From NCBI GenBank assembly GCA_002450255.1, contig DJYW01000013.1, positions 1 to 11,635 of the forward strand: a stretch of DNA of 11,635 nucleotides, written 5' to 3'. This document shows positions 1 through 7,705 of the stretch, one piece after another (the first letter of the stretch is position 1; each line of letters opens with the position of its first letter). The notes under the pieces are model-generated. The model was not told the DNA's origin, did not search any database, and saw only the letters and a list, made by a program, of their open reading frames with translations. The stretch is from Gammaproteobacteria bacterium UBA6968. Lineage in GTDB: Bacteria > Pseudomonadota > Gammaproteobacteria > Pseudomonadales > Azotimanducaceae. The translations under genes were made by a program, and so were the position numbers.

Positions 1-1
1 G

Positions 2-478
2 CGAGCGAATCGGTCGATGCAGGAGCAACTGGCAAAAGCCTGGTCTAGCAGGGCGCCGGGTACCACGTTGGCAAGTCAGGCAGACCTTTTGATCCTCGCG
101 TCCATTATAGAAAAGGAGTCTTCGCTCGAGACTGATCGTTTTCAGATCAGCCAGGTCTTTCACTCGCGGCTGGCAGTTAATATGCGGTTACAAACAGATC
201 CAACAGTAATCTATGCGCTTGGCACAGAGTTTGATGGCGACCTAAGACGGCGCGACTTGCGGGTCGACTCTCCGTACAACACCTATCGTCGCAGAGGGTT
301 GCCGCCAACGCCGATCGCATTGCCTTCGCTTTCGTCGCTGCAGGCTGCAGCGCATCCAGCTGAGGGAGACTTTTTGTATTTTGTAGCTAAAGGCGACGGT
401 ACCAGCGCTTTTTCACGAACACTCGCTGAACACAATCGGGCGGTGCGGCGTTACCAGCTTAAAAGGGAGCAACCGTGA
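2..478 (+). CDS. mltG: Endolytic murein transglycosylase MltG, C-terminal part (5' end outside window)
   Basis: This is the C-terminal half of MltG (YceG family), an inner-membrane-anchored lytic transglycosylase that cuts nascent glycan strands and is thought to set their length. The frame is open from base 2, so the gene begins left of the window; the ATG at 17 is internal. Visible family motifs are ASIIEKES, which carries the catalytic glutamate (Glu218 in E. coli by family knowledge), the DPTVIY segment, and SPYNTY followed by GLPPTPIALPS. The end resembles the usual family C-terminus (FLYFVAKGDG, then a histidine and arginine-rich tail). The N-terminal membrane anchor and LysM-like region are not in view. 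The stop codon overlaps the tmk start (GTGA), as in the pabC-mltG-tmk-holB order of many gammaproteobacteria, so translational coupling is likely. Identification is firm; only completeness is limited. Confidence 0.95.
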   Translation, partial: RANRSMQEQLAKAWSSRAPGTTLASQADLLILASIIEKESSLETDRFQISQVFHSRLAVNMRLQTDPTVIYALGTEFDGDLRRRDLRVDSPYNTYRRRGLPPTPIALPSLSSLQAAAHPAEGDFLYFVAKGDGTSAFSRTLAEHNRAVRRYQLKREQP

Positions 479-1140
479 GTTCTCCTAACGGTTTATTCTT
501 AACGCTTGAAGGCACCGAAGGAGCCGGCAAATCCACGAATGTCTTTAGAGTCTGTCAGACGCTGGACCACGCAAGGATTCCTTACATTCGCACACGTGAG
601 CCCGGCGGCACTGAAATGGCAGAAGAAATACGCGAGTGTATGTTGCGCAGTCGACAAGAGTCTGTTGCTGGTTTAACCGAGTTACTTTTGGTTTTCGCGG
701 CGCGTACACAACACCTCGAAACCGTTATCAAGCCGGCCCTCGCGGAGGGTAAGTGGGTCGTTTGCGATCGTTTTACTGACGCGACATTTGCTTATCAAGG
801 CTTTGGACGCAATTTGAATTTGGCGCAAATTACCACTTTGGAGGGCTGGGTTCAGGGTGACTTACAGCCGGACTTAACCTTGTTCTTAGATGTGGACCCG
901 GTGTTGTCCATGGAGCGCATTCGCGGTCGTCAGTTGGATCGGATGGAACAGGAAGAGATGGACTTCTTTATTCGCGTACGCAACGGCTATTTGCGACGGG
1001 CGAAACAATTTCCCAGGTTTAAAATCGTGGATGCGAGTCGCTCCATCGAAGCCGTACAGCAGGACGTTCAAAGCATCGTCGAATTGCGCGTCACGCATTG
1101 GCTTAAAGCGCAAAAAAGCGCTTCGCAGGACACCGAGTGA
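475..1140 (+). CDS. tmk: Thymidylate kinase (dTMP kinase)
   Basis: Tmk phosphorylates dTMP to dTDP with ATP, an essential cytoplasmic step of dTTP synthesis. The product is 221 residues, close to the family's usual 205-215. The Walker A loop EGTEGAGKST lies at residues 12-21. The TREPGGTEMAE segment follows at about 40-50, the DRF variant of the DRY/DRX motif at 98-100, and the LID region with arginines (GRQLDRMEQE) at about 151-160. A glycine-rich P-loop combined with arginines in the LID is the pattern of E. coli-type (type II) enzymes. The start is GTG at 475, preceded by GGGAG at 465-469. This GTG overlaps the mltG stop, and the tmk stop overlaps the holB GTG, so the three genes look translationally coupled. 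Nothing appears broken. Confidence 0.97.
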   Translation: MSSPNGLFLTLEGTEGAGKSTNVFRVCQTLDHARIPYIRTREPGGTEMAEEIRECMLRSRQESVAGLTELLLVFAARTQHLETVIKPALAEGKWVVCDRFTDATFAYQGFGRNLNLAQITTLEGWVQGDLQPDLTLFLDVDPVLSMERIRGRQLDRMEQEEMDFFIRVRNGYLRRAKQFPRFKIVDASRSIEAVQQDVQSIVELRVTHWLKAQKSASQDTE

Positions 1141-1973
1141 GCGCGCGCTTGCCGTGGCATAACACTGTGTTGCGGAGACTTGCCTCGCAACGGGCTGAGA
1201 ACCGGCTGCCAGCTGCGATTCTGCTGGATTGTCCAGAAGGTTGGGGCGTCGATGAGCTTTTAACTGCAGCCGTCTGCCAGATTCTTGAGCTAACAGAGCA
1301 ACAATCGCTGACGGAGTTCGCGCATCCAGATTTATTTTGGGCGCAAGTGGATGGGGCAGCGCTAAAAGTCGAGCAAAGCCGTGAATTGATCTCTTTTGCC
1401 ACTAAGACACGACAAATTGCGCCGCGCAAAGTGGCCGCGGTTCCGCATGCTCATTTGCTGAATACCAATGCGGCGAACGCCATGCTGAAAATACTGGAAG
1501 AACCGCCACCCGCTACGCATATTGTGCTGGCTACGAGTTACAGGAGTCGTCTTTTACCTACAATCCGCAGCCGCTGTCAGGTTTATTCGGTACAGCGAGA
1601 TGTAACCAGCGCGCTGCATTGGTTGCAGGATCAAAATCAGATGGTGACCCCGACAGAGTTTGCGATTAGCGGCTACGCGCCGTTGCGCTTCGTCGCCGGC
1701 GAACGTTTCGACATAGCCGGCTGGGTCGAGCAATTGGGCAGTGAGCGTAACCGCGCGGCCTGCGTGAAAGCGGTGCTGGAGGGCGACGTATTGGCGATTC
1801 TCGGTGACTGGTTGCGGTGGATACTTTGGCAGCAACGACAACGGCCACAGCGTCGTCAGTTAGCCTTTGCAAAAGAGTTGGCGGAAACCCGCTACAACAT
1901 TGAGCATTCGAACGCGGCCAATACGCGCTTGCTGGTTGAGCGTCTGACAACGTATTGGCAGCGCATTGCGTGA
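1137..1973 (+). CDS. holB: DNA polymerase III subunit delta prime (clamp loader), short form
   Basis: HolB is the stator subunit of the clamp loader, which opens and loads the beta sliding clamp. The strongest evidence is the block AANAMLKILEEPP (112-124) followed by HIVLATSYRSRLLPTIRSRC, which matches the AAA+ sensor region and the SRC motif (145-147) of delta prime. The Walker A position is degenerate (DCPEGWGVDEL, 31-41), as expected for an E. coli-like delta prime that does not bind ATP. Two features are unusual. The protein is 278 residues against about 330 in E. coli. The four-cysteine zinc module that normally precedes the HPD segment is missing: only a short linker joins the first helix region to AHPDLFWAQ. 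The C-terminal collar domain is also compact. The start is GTG at 1137 with AGGA at 1127-1130, overlapping the tmk stop. Position in the operon supports the call. Confidence 0.93.
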   Translation: MSARLPWHNTVLRRLASQRAENRLPAAILLDCPEGWGVDELLTAAVCQILELTEQQSLTEFAHPDLFWAQVDGAALKVEQSRELISFATKTRQIAPRKVAAVPHAHLLNTNAANAMLKILEEPPPATHIVLATSYRSRLLPTIRSRCQVYSVQRDVTSALHWLQDQNQMVTPTEFAISGYAPLRFVAGERFDIAGWVEQLGSERNRAACVKAVLEGDVLAILGDWLRWILWQQRQRPQRRQLAFAKELAETRYNIEHSNAANTRLLVERLTTYWQRIA

Positions 1974-2044
1974 AGCAGCAACCGTCGAGATTCGTTCATC
2001 GCTGCACTAACGCGTAGCACTTATGACCCTGGTGGGTATTCATT

Positions 2045-2050
2045 GAGGAG
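2045..2050 (+). promoter_or_regulatory. Ribosome-binding site that fixes the TTG start of the TatD-family gene
   Basis: GAGGAG lies six bases upstream of the TTG at 2057. No in-frame ATG or GTG fits nearby, and the protein begins at LIDSHCHL, where the family's metal-binding HxH motif sits very near the N-terminus. This supports TTG as the true initiation codon. Confidence 0.75.
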
Positions 2051-2056
2051 ACCATT

Positions 2057-2815
2057 TTGCTTATTGATTCGCATTGCCATCTGAATTATCTCGATAACGT
2101 TACTGATGTGTTGCAGCGCGGCAGAGCGTCGGGTGTTAGCGGTTTTATGTGTATCAGCGTCGAACAGAGTCGTGTCGATGAAGTGGTTGCTATCGCGCAG
2201 CAGCATGCAGATGTTTGGGCAAGCGTAGGCGTGCATCCGGATGCGGCGGCAGAGGATTTCAGCTGGGTTTCCGACTACGCAGATAAACCTGACGTAGTGG
2301 CGATTGGTGAGACGGGACTTGACTATTATCGTACCGAGGAGACTTCGGTGAAGGTCCGCCAACAGGAATCTTTTGCTTATCATTTGGATTTGGCGCGGCA
2401 GCGAGAGTTGCCGGTCATCGTGCATACGCGTAAAGCGGAGCAGGATACGCTCAAGCTAATGGCTCAGTTCCCTGACGTTTGCGGTGTCCTACATTGTTTT
2501 ACAGAGTCTTGGGAAATGGCCGAGGCCGCACTAGATATGGGATTCTATATCTCCATTTCTGGCATCGTCACGTTTAAAAACGCGGCAAGCGTTCGCGATG
2601 TCGCTGCACGCGTCCCCGAAGACCGACTTCTGGTTGAGACTGACGCGCCTTGGTTAGCGCCGGTCCCATACCGAGGCAAGACCAATGAACCTGCATTTGT
2701 GGCGGATACCGCCCGGTTTATTGCCGAACTACGCGACGTCTCGTTGCCTGATTTGGCCGCTACGACTTCTGCAAACTTCACGCGCTTGTTTCCGCTGACG
2801 GCAACCTCGTCATAA
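2057..2815 (+). CDS. ycfH: YcfH/TatD-type metal-dependent hydrolase (putative DNase)
   Basis: This is a member of the TatD amidohydrolase-like family, two-metal TIM-barrel enzymes. E. coli TatD has 3'-5' exonuclease activity, but the role of the YcfH branch is less clear. All expected metal ligands are present: H6 and H8 in the SHCHL motif, E85 in GETGLDYY, H123 in VIVHTRKA, H146 in VLHCF and D196 in LLVETDAPWLAP. Further YcfH-like stretches are KVRQQESF, GFYISISGIVTF and APVPYRGKTNEP. The length, 252 residues, is close to the 265 of E. coli YcfH. Initiation is at TTG behind GAGGAG. The gene lies 83 bases after holB, the same order as in E. coli. Pseudomonas-type genomes carry pilZ between these genes, which is absent here. 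Assignment to the family is very secure; the substrate in the cell is not known. Confidence 0.95.
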   Translation: MLIDSHCHLNYLDNVTDVLQRGRASGVSGFMCISVEQSRVDEVVAIAQQHADVWASVGVHPDAAAEDFSWVSDYADKPDVVAIGETGLDYYRTEETSVKVRQQESFAYHLDLARQRELPVIVHTRKAEQDTLKLMAQFPDVCGVLHCFTESWEMAEAALDMGFYISISGIVTFKNAASVRDVAARVPEDRLLVETDAPWLAPVPYRGKTNEPAFVADTARFIAELRDVSLPDLAATTSANFTRLFPLTATSS

Positions 2816-2858
2816 CACTTCCAGCTCGGCATCTGAGCGTCGTCTAAGGTTAGAGCAA

Positions 2859-5045
2859 TTACAAGCTACGCTTAAAGAAATCTAGGATTAAAGCAAAGCG
2901 GTGCATGGAAACATGCGGTTCCTGCATAGAGTGTTTAGCGCCCGGGTAGGTCATGAGTTCGAACGGGATGTTGTGCTGCTGTAATGCGGACATAATTTGC
3001 GTGCTGTGGCTAAACAGAACATTGTCGTCAGCCATGCCATGAATGAGTAGCAACGGATTGTTCAACTTAGGTAGGTGGCGCAAGACACTGCTATTTGCGT
3101 AGGCTTCCGGTTGCTCTTGCGGCAGACCCATATAACGTTCGGTGTAGTGCGTATCGTAAAGTTCCCACGAACACACCGGCGCTACCGCGACGCCGGCCTT
3201 AAAGTGACCGCCAGCCAGGCATAAGCACATCAGTGACATATAGCCGCCATAGCTATGCCCAAAAACGCCTACCCGTTGCCGATCGGCCCAGGCTATGTCG
3301 TCAAGAATATCCAGCCCTTGTATTTGGTCAGATATCTCGACCCCGCCCATTTTTTGATAAATAGGCGCTTCAAAAGCCGCGCCTCGGTTGGTGCTGCCGC
3401 GGTTGTCTAATTCGAGCACGCCAAAACCGTGGTGAGCGAATAGCTGCAATAGCAGGCTCGGCCATTCGTTGCGTACCTTTTGTGCACCTGGTCCGCCGTA
3501 AACATAAACGATCACTGGGTGTTGTGTGGCAATCGAAGCGGGAGGAGTGAGGCGGTAATAGAGCCGCTGGCCGTCAGCCGCTTCGATATGCCCGTACTCG
3601 GGTTGTGCATGCGTCGGCCACCACGGGAGATAAGGGTGGTCGTTAGTTATGGTATCGCATAGCAGTTGGTGCGACGTACCGTTATCAGTCAGCGAAGTAA
3701 GCGTGACCTGCTTTGGTGTTGCAGCGTTGGAAAAAATATCCAAAAACCGGCTCCGCTCGATATCCACTATACAGTCATGCCAGCCCTCGCCATAGGTAAT
3801 TTGTTGGCAGTCTCCACTGTCTAAGTTAACGGCAAAGAGATGGTTGTCAATCGGGCTCTCATGCCAACCCAATACGTAAGCCAGGTTGCCGTCAGCGGTA
3901 AGTAGCCGATTGATGTGAGTTGGTCCGCGCAGCACTTTGGTCCTGTGGATTGCGTCGGTTTGGTCGATACGGATAAGCTGGCGACCGCCATGCGGGTCGG
4001 TCTGCTGGGTTTCCGTGCTCAGCAGGTAGGTGCCATCGTTAATCTCAAAGAAATCGTCGGTCAGATTGATCCAGGTCGCGGCTTGGGCTGCGTAAATCGG
4101 CTGCCAAGCAGTTGGGTCTGTCTCCTCGTAGCTCTGACTCTGCACGGTTAGATTTTGCTGCAAACGATCTTGGGTTTGGATGATCCAGCGATTCTCGGCG
4201 CCATTTACTCGAGCGAGATAGGGTTCGGCATCGGAGCTTTCCCAAACTTTCGTTTGGGCATGCGTGTCGAGAGCGTAACGCATTAACTGAGTGTCCGGAT
4301 TGGGACCACCAGCGAAAGGGTATCGCTGGCTTACCGTGCGGCTTGCCAACGCGTCAATCTCCAAGCGATGGCTTGGCGGAACGGCAGCGTCGTCTACTCG
4401 GGTGAAAAGTACGTAGGCTTCGTCTTGTGACCACCAATGACCGCTAAAACGATGCATTTCTTCGGCTGCCAAAAAGTCCGCTATGCCATTGCTGACGGTT
4501 TCGGAACCATCTGTCGTTACGCGTATCGGCTCATCTTGAGCGCCATCGGCGCCTAATCGCTGCAGATATAGGTCGCCGGCTCGAACGAAGCTTAGGAAAT
4601 TTCCTTTCGGACTGAGTGTGAAGGCCGACTGACGAAAACGCTTATCGGTCAAAACAATGGGTTTGGCGGCTGTGTCACCATTTATCGCTGAATCTAAGTT
4701 AACGCGGTAAGCGTTTCCATCTGCAAACAAAATCAGCGCGGCGTCTTGCGGATGCCAGACATATTGGCTAATACCAAAAGTGAATTGGCGACGGCGCTCC
4801 CGCTCGGCGCGCTCTGCCACGGTGAGCTCCGCAACATCTTCGGAATCGGCGGCAATAGCGGCGCTGCTGCACACGCAGTTAATGGTTTGTGTGGCGACGT
4901 CAAACAGCCACAGATTCAGTGAAGTCGAGCCTTTCGCCGCCTGTAAATAGCTCACGAATTGACCGCACGGCGATATCGCAAATTGGCTCGGCTGCGGGTT
5001 TACCAACGGGTCCTTACCAAACAAAATGCGTGGGGTGAGTTGCAT
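2859..5045 (-). CDS. DPP4-like S9B dipeptidyl peptidase, no signal peptide
   Basis: This serine peptidase has an N-terminal beta-propeller and a C-terminal alpha/beta hydrolase domain, and should release Xaa-Pro (or Xaa-Ala) dipeptides from peptide N-termini. With the ATG at 5045 it has 728 residues. The double-glutamate motif that binds the substrate amino terminus is at E195-E196 (AAEEMHRF, then HWWS). The oxyanion tyrosine is Y516 in YVYGGPG. The nucleophile is S598 in GHSYGGYM, the acid D673 in HGMADDNVLF and the base H705 in KHSM. These features fit DPP4 rather than prolyl oligopeptidase or acylaminoacyl peptidase. A TTG six bases further upstream (5051) is also open, but AAGG sits 7 bases before the ATG and only one base before the TTG, so I chose the ATG. 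The N-terminus is polar with no signal peptide or lipobox, which implies a cytoplasmic location. It lies 74 bases downstream of pepQ on the same strand, probably cotranscribed, and converges on the TatD-family gene. Confidence 0.92.
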   Translation of the reverse strand: MQLTPRILFGKDPLVNPQPSQFAISPCGQFVSYLQAAKGSTSLNLWLFDVATQTINCVCSSAAIAADSEDVAELTVAERAERERRRQFTFGISQYVWHPQDAALILFADGNAYRVNLDSAINGDTAAKPIVLTDKRFRQSAFTLSPKGNFLSFVRAGDLYLQRLGADGAQDEPIRVTTDGSETVSNGIADFLAAEEMHRFSGHWWSQDEAYVLFTRVDDAAVPPSHRLEIDALASRTVSQRYPFAGGPNPDTQLMRYALDTHAQTKVWESSDAEPYLARVNGAENRWIIQTQDRLQQNLTVQSQSYEETDPTAWQPIYAAQAATWINLTDDFFEINDGTYLLSTETQQTDPHGGRQLIRIDQTDAIHRTKVLRGPTHINRLLTADGNLAYVLGWHESPIDNHLFAVNLDSGDCQQITYGEGWHDCIVDIERSRFLDIFSNAATPKQVTLTSLTDNGTSHQLLCDTITNDHPYLPWWPTHAQPEYGHIEAADGQRLYYRLTPPASIATQHPVIVYVYGGPGAQKVRNEWPSLLLQLFAHHGFGVLELDNRGSTNRGAAFEAPIYQKMGGVEISDQIQGLDILDDIAWADRQRVGVFGHSYGGYMSLMCLCLAGGHFKAGVAVAPVCSWELYDTHYTERYMGLPQEQPEAYANSSVLRHLPKLNNPLLLIHGMADDNVLFSHSTQIMSALQQHNIPFELMTYPGAKHSMQEPHVSMHRFALILDFFKRSL

Positions 5046-5070
5046 AATCAAACCTTAAAGTAGCGGGCTA

Positions 5071-5099
5071 TCGGACGGGATAGGAGGGTTGCCGTCCGA
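5071..5099 (-). repeat. Perfect 8-bp inverted repeat between pepQ and the DPP4 gene
   Basis: TCGGACGG at 5071-5078 and CCGTCCGA at 5092-5099 are exact reverse complements around a 13-base loop. The hairpin would form in the mRNA spacer between pepQ and the S9 peptidase gene. No T-run follows on the minus strand, so it does not look like a full intrinsic terminator. It could be an mRNA-stabilising or processing hairpin, an attenuator, or a protein-binding palindrome. The structure is seen directly; its function is inference. Confidence 0.5.
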
Positions 5100-5119
5100 A
5101 TGGACTGTCTTCGTAGCCA

Positions 5120-6472
5120 TCAAAGTGTCGCGAACGCGGCGCGAGTCAGGTTCTCGCAGCCGGATTCAGTCACCAGCACATTGTCTTCAATACGAATACC
5201 GCCGAAGGGCCGTAGCGCATTGATCAAGTCCCAGTTCACGCAATCGCCGTGAGCCTTCAGTTTTGCTAAGAGAGAATCAATAAAATACAGCCCTGGTTCG
5301 ATGGTAAACACCATGCGTTCTTCGATTGGTCGAGTCATACGCAGGCTCGGATAGTTCTCTGGCGGCGCCTTTTGTTCGCCATCTGCATTAATTTGTTGGC
5401 CGCCCACGTCATGCACCTGTAATCCGAGTAGATGTCCCAGGCCATGTGGACAAAAGACTTCCGTTATACCCTTACTGAAAATCTCATCCGCGCTGAGGCT
5501 AATCAGCTGACTCTCTTCCAGTAATTGCGCTAGGTGGCGATGGAACGTGGTGTGCAATGCCAGATAATCAAGATTCGAACGTACCTGGCTCACCAAAGTT
5601 TGTTGCAGGCTATCCATGCGCTTTATCAGTTCGGCAAATGTTGCACCTGCCATGGTATGCGAGCCCAGTTTTGCAGTATCGGGATGAATGTAAGTGCGGG
5701 TTATGTCGCTGGCGTAGCCGTGGCTGCGCGCGCCAGCATCGATAAGCAGGCTAAGTAACGGCTCACCTACGTGGCGATCTTTATGCTGATAGTGAAGGAC
5801 ACTGGCGTTTTGATTGACCGCGACAATATTGCCGTAGGGCACGTCGAGATCGGTTTGTCCTGAGGCCGCGAGGAAAGCCATGTGGATGCTGAATTCCGAT
5901 CCGCCATTTGCAAATTCTGCCGCGGCTGCCTGATGGCCGAGCACACCGAGGCGACTCGCTTCGCGCATTGCGGCGATCTCAAAGTCGCTTTTAAAGGCGC
6001 GTTGGTAGTGTAATCGGTTGATCAATGCATCCGGGTTGGTTGAGCCAGTTGCCCAGTTAGCGCCGTCGTTAGCAGGTTCAGGTGAGATATGGCAGCAATT
6101 TGCAGATTGACCAATGTGTTGAGTTAGCGCTGTATGCATAGCGTTGAGTGAAGCATAAGTAACCACCTCTAGGTCCGTGGCGAGACCCTCAGGTACCGGT
6201 GCTTCTGCATGCCAATAATCGACCGGCCGGTAACAAAAAAGTTTCGCAGGCTCGCCGTTAGCCAAAGCCAGACAGTCTTCTTGACCGATGAAATCTCTTG
6301 CTACCCATTGGGTTAGATTAGGGTTCGGTTCAAAGCGGGGTCCCTGATCGTCCTGAAAATAATCATGGGTTCGACCGGCGTGTACGACCGCTGCATCAAA
6401 ACCGCAAGCTGTCATGGCGGTTGACCAAGTCGATGTGAGTTGCTGAATGTGATCGTGATAAAGGCTCGACAT
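5120..6472 (-). CDS. pepQ: Xaa-Pro dipeptidase (prolidase) PepQ
   Basis: PepQ is a cytoplasmic M24B metallopeptidase that hydrolyses Xaa-Pro dipeptides, releasing proline. At 450 residues it is close to the 443 of E. coli PepQ and aligns by eye over its whole length, for example at VDYWH (85-89), DVPYGNIVAVNQNASVLHY and the end (PFGGIRIEDN). The five dinuclear-metal ligands of the pita-bread fold are visible: D245 (LLIDAGA), D256 (ASDITRT), H343 (CPHGLGH), E392 (FTIEPGLYF) and E429 (GIRIEDN). The ATG at 6472 has only a weak ribosome site: GGAA at 6485-6488 is 12 bases away, and the start is preceded by a run of eight A. The gene leads a likely two-gene unit with the DPP4-like peptidase, which would feed it its substrates. 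PepQ relatives also hydrolyse organophosphates, but only as a side activity. Confidence 0.97.
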   Translation of the reverse strand: MSSLYHDHIQQLTSTWSTAMTACGFDAAVVHAGRTHDYFQDDQGPRFEPNPNLTQWVARDFIGQEDCLALANGEPAKLFCYRPVDYWHAEAPVPEGLATDLEVVTYASLNAMHTALTQHIGQSANCCHISPEPANDGANWATGSTNPDALINRLHYQRAFKSDFEIAAMREASRLGVLGHQAAAAEFANGGSEFSIHMAFLAASGQTDLDVPYGNIVAVNQNASVLHYQHKDRHVGEPLLSLLIDAGARSHGYASDITRTYIHPDTAKLGSHTMAGATFAELIKRMDSLQQTLVSQVRSNLDYLALHTTFHRHLAQLLEESQLISLSADEIFSKGITEVFCPHGLGHLLGLQVHDVGGQQINADGEQKAPPENYPSLRMTRPIEERMVFTIEPGLYFIDSLLAKLKAHGDCVNWDLINALRPFGGIRIEDNVLVTESGCENLTRAAFATL

Positions 6473-6826
6473 AATTTTTTTTGATTCCGCTATGCAAAAG
6501 GTTTGAAGAACTCAGGCTGCAAGTCTAGATACAAAGATTCACTAAATAAATGCCGATCCCGAGCTGTGAAAAGAAGGGGGCGGTGGCGTGAGGCGCTCTA
6601 TCAACAGTTCGCTCTCCTCATAGATTGTCCCCGCCGCTTGTGTCGAATATACGCTTGCTCAATTGCTTCGCTGGACCGTTCGCTTGGTTCCGGGATGCGT
6701 CGCAAGTTGGTCAAAGGCAAGTCCAACATTAGTCTGAGGTAGATCCGTAATCAGCGTGTCGAATGGGATGCAAAGCGGCTATAGACCATGTTAGATTCCT
6801 CGCGTTGACGCAATATTTTTGGAGGG
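6473..6826. other. Intergenic region between divergent pepQ and the FAD-subunit gene
   Basis: These 354 bases must carry the promoters for pepQ (leftward) and for the molybdenum hydroxylase subunits (rightward). I found no convincing sigma70 promoter pair on either strand and no strong inverted repeat. Open frames of 60-80 codons exist here, but they lack good ribosome sites and resemble no known protein. The only clear signal is GGAGGG at 6821-6826 at the right edge, the ribosome site of the downstream gene. Confidence 0.6.
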
Positions 6827-6829
6827 ATG

Positions 6830-7696
6830 ATGGAGTCATACGGATATGCAGCCCCGTCTTCGGTATCGGAGGCAATCTCTACTATAAAAGCCAGCGCGGC
6901 AGCCGGACGCATGATCCAGGTGTTAGCGGGAGGCACCGATGTCATGGTGCAAATGAAGGCTCTCGGTCATGAAGCCAGAACACTTATCGACATTAAGAAA
7001 CTGAGCGAGACGAATCGCTTGGAAGTCGGTGCAGACGAAATTTATATTGGTGCGGCAGTCCCGAGTGCACTGATGAACGAGGACGCGCAATTTAAAGCGT
7101 TGCTACCTGGGCTTGCTGAGGCAGCAGATTTGATTGGTTCGACGCAAATCCAAGGCCGAGCGACGATCTGCGGAAACCTTTGCAACGCGTCACCCGCTGG
7201 TGACAGCATTCCAGCGATGATTGCTGCCGGCGCGGTGTGCGACATAGCAACAGCGGACGGACGACGTGAATTGCCTGTGGAAGACTTCGTCGTCGGCGTG
7301 GGTAAGAACGCCCTTCAAGAAGGCGAGATTTTGTTGGGATTGAAGATTCCAACGCCTCAAGCAAACAGCAAAGATGCTTATCTGCGCTTTACACCCCGCA
7401 CCGAAATGGATATTGCCGTAGCCGGTGTTGGCGTAAGCCTGACCGTTGTTTCGGGTACCTGTACCGCAGCGCGAGTTGCGATCGGTGCCGTTGCACCTAC
7501 GGCTCTATTAGTCGCTGACGCAGCATCTGCTTTGATCGGCACCCAATTGGATGAAGCAGCGCTAGCCGCTGCAGCAGACGCTTGTCGCGCGGCAGCGAGT
7601 CCCATTACGGATAAACGTGGCACTGCCGACTATCGCAAGACGGTGGTTGGTGTTTTGTGTAAACGCGCGATAGCACTAGCGCACAGCAGAATCTAG
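6830..7696 (+). CDS. FAD-binding medium subunit of a xanthine dehydrogenase/CO dehydrogenase-type molybdenum hydroxylase
   Basis: This 288-residue protein belongs to the CoxM/CutM/HcrB group, which carries FAD and passes electrons from the iron-sulfur subunit to the final acceptor. The two FAD pyrophosphate-binding motifs are visible: LAGGTDVM near residues 32-39 and TICGNLCNASPAGD near 112-125. In many relatives the second begins TIGGN; the Cys variant seen here is a tolerated change as far as I know. The C-terminal half (PRTEMDIAVAGVGVSL and a late DYRKTVVGVL segment) matches the CO dehydrogenase flavoprotein C-terminal domain. Two adjacent ATG codons are possible, at 6827 and 6830. GGAGG at 6821-6825 gives a better spacing to 6830, which is used here. 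The small subunit starts 9 bases after the stop. The substrate cannot be deduced, because it is set by the molybdopterin subunit, which is not present. Confidence 0.9.
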   Translation: MESYGYAAPSSVSEAISTIKASAAAGRMIQVLAGGTDVMVQMKALGHEARTLIDIKKLSETNRLEVGADEIYIGAAVPSALMNEDAQFKALLPGLAEAADLIGSTQIQGRATICGNLCNASPAGDSIPAMIAAGAVCDIATADGRRELPVEDFVVGVGKNALQEGEILLGLKIPTPQANSKDAYLRFTPRTEMDIAVAGVGVSLTVVSGTCTAARVAIGAVAPTALLVADAASALIGTQLDEAALAAAADACRAAASPITDKRGTADYRKTVVGVLCKRAIALAHSRI

Positions 7697-7705
7697 GAGA
7701 GAAAT

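Noticed and set aside
5534..5758. Open frames on the + strand within pepQ
   Set aside because: They are antisense to a gene whose identity is certain from five metal ligands and full-length similarity; they are frame shadows.
6503..6742. 79-codon open frame on the + strand between pepQ and the FAD subunit gene
   Set aside because: It starts with TTG without a convincing ribosome site, has an arginine, cysteine and serine-rich composition typical of non-coding frames, and resembles no known protein.
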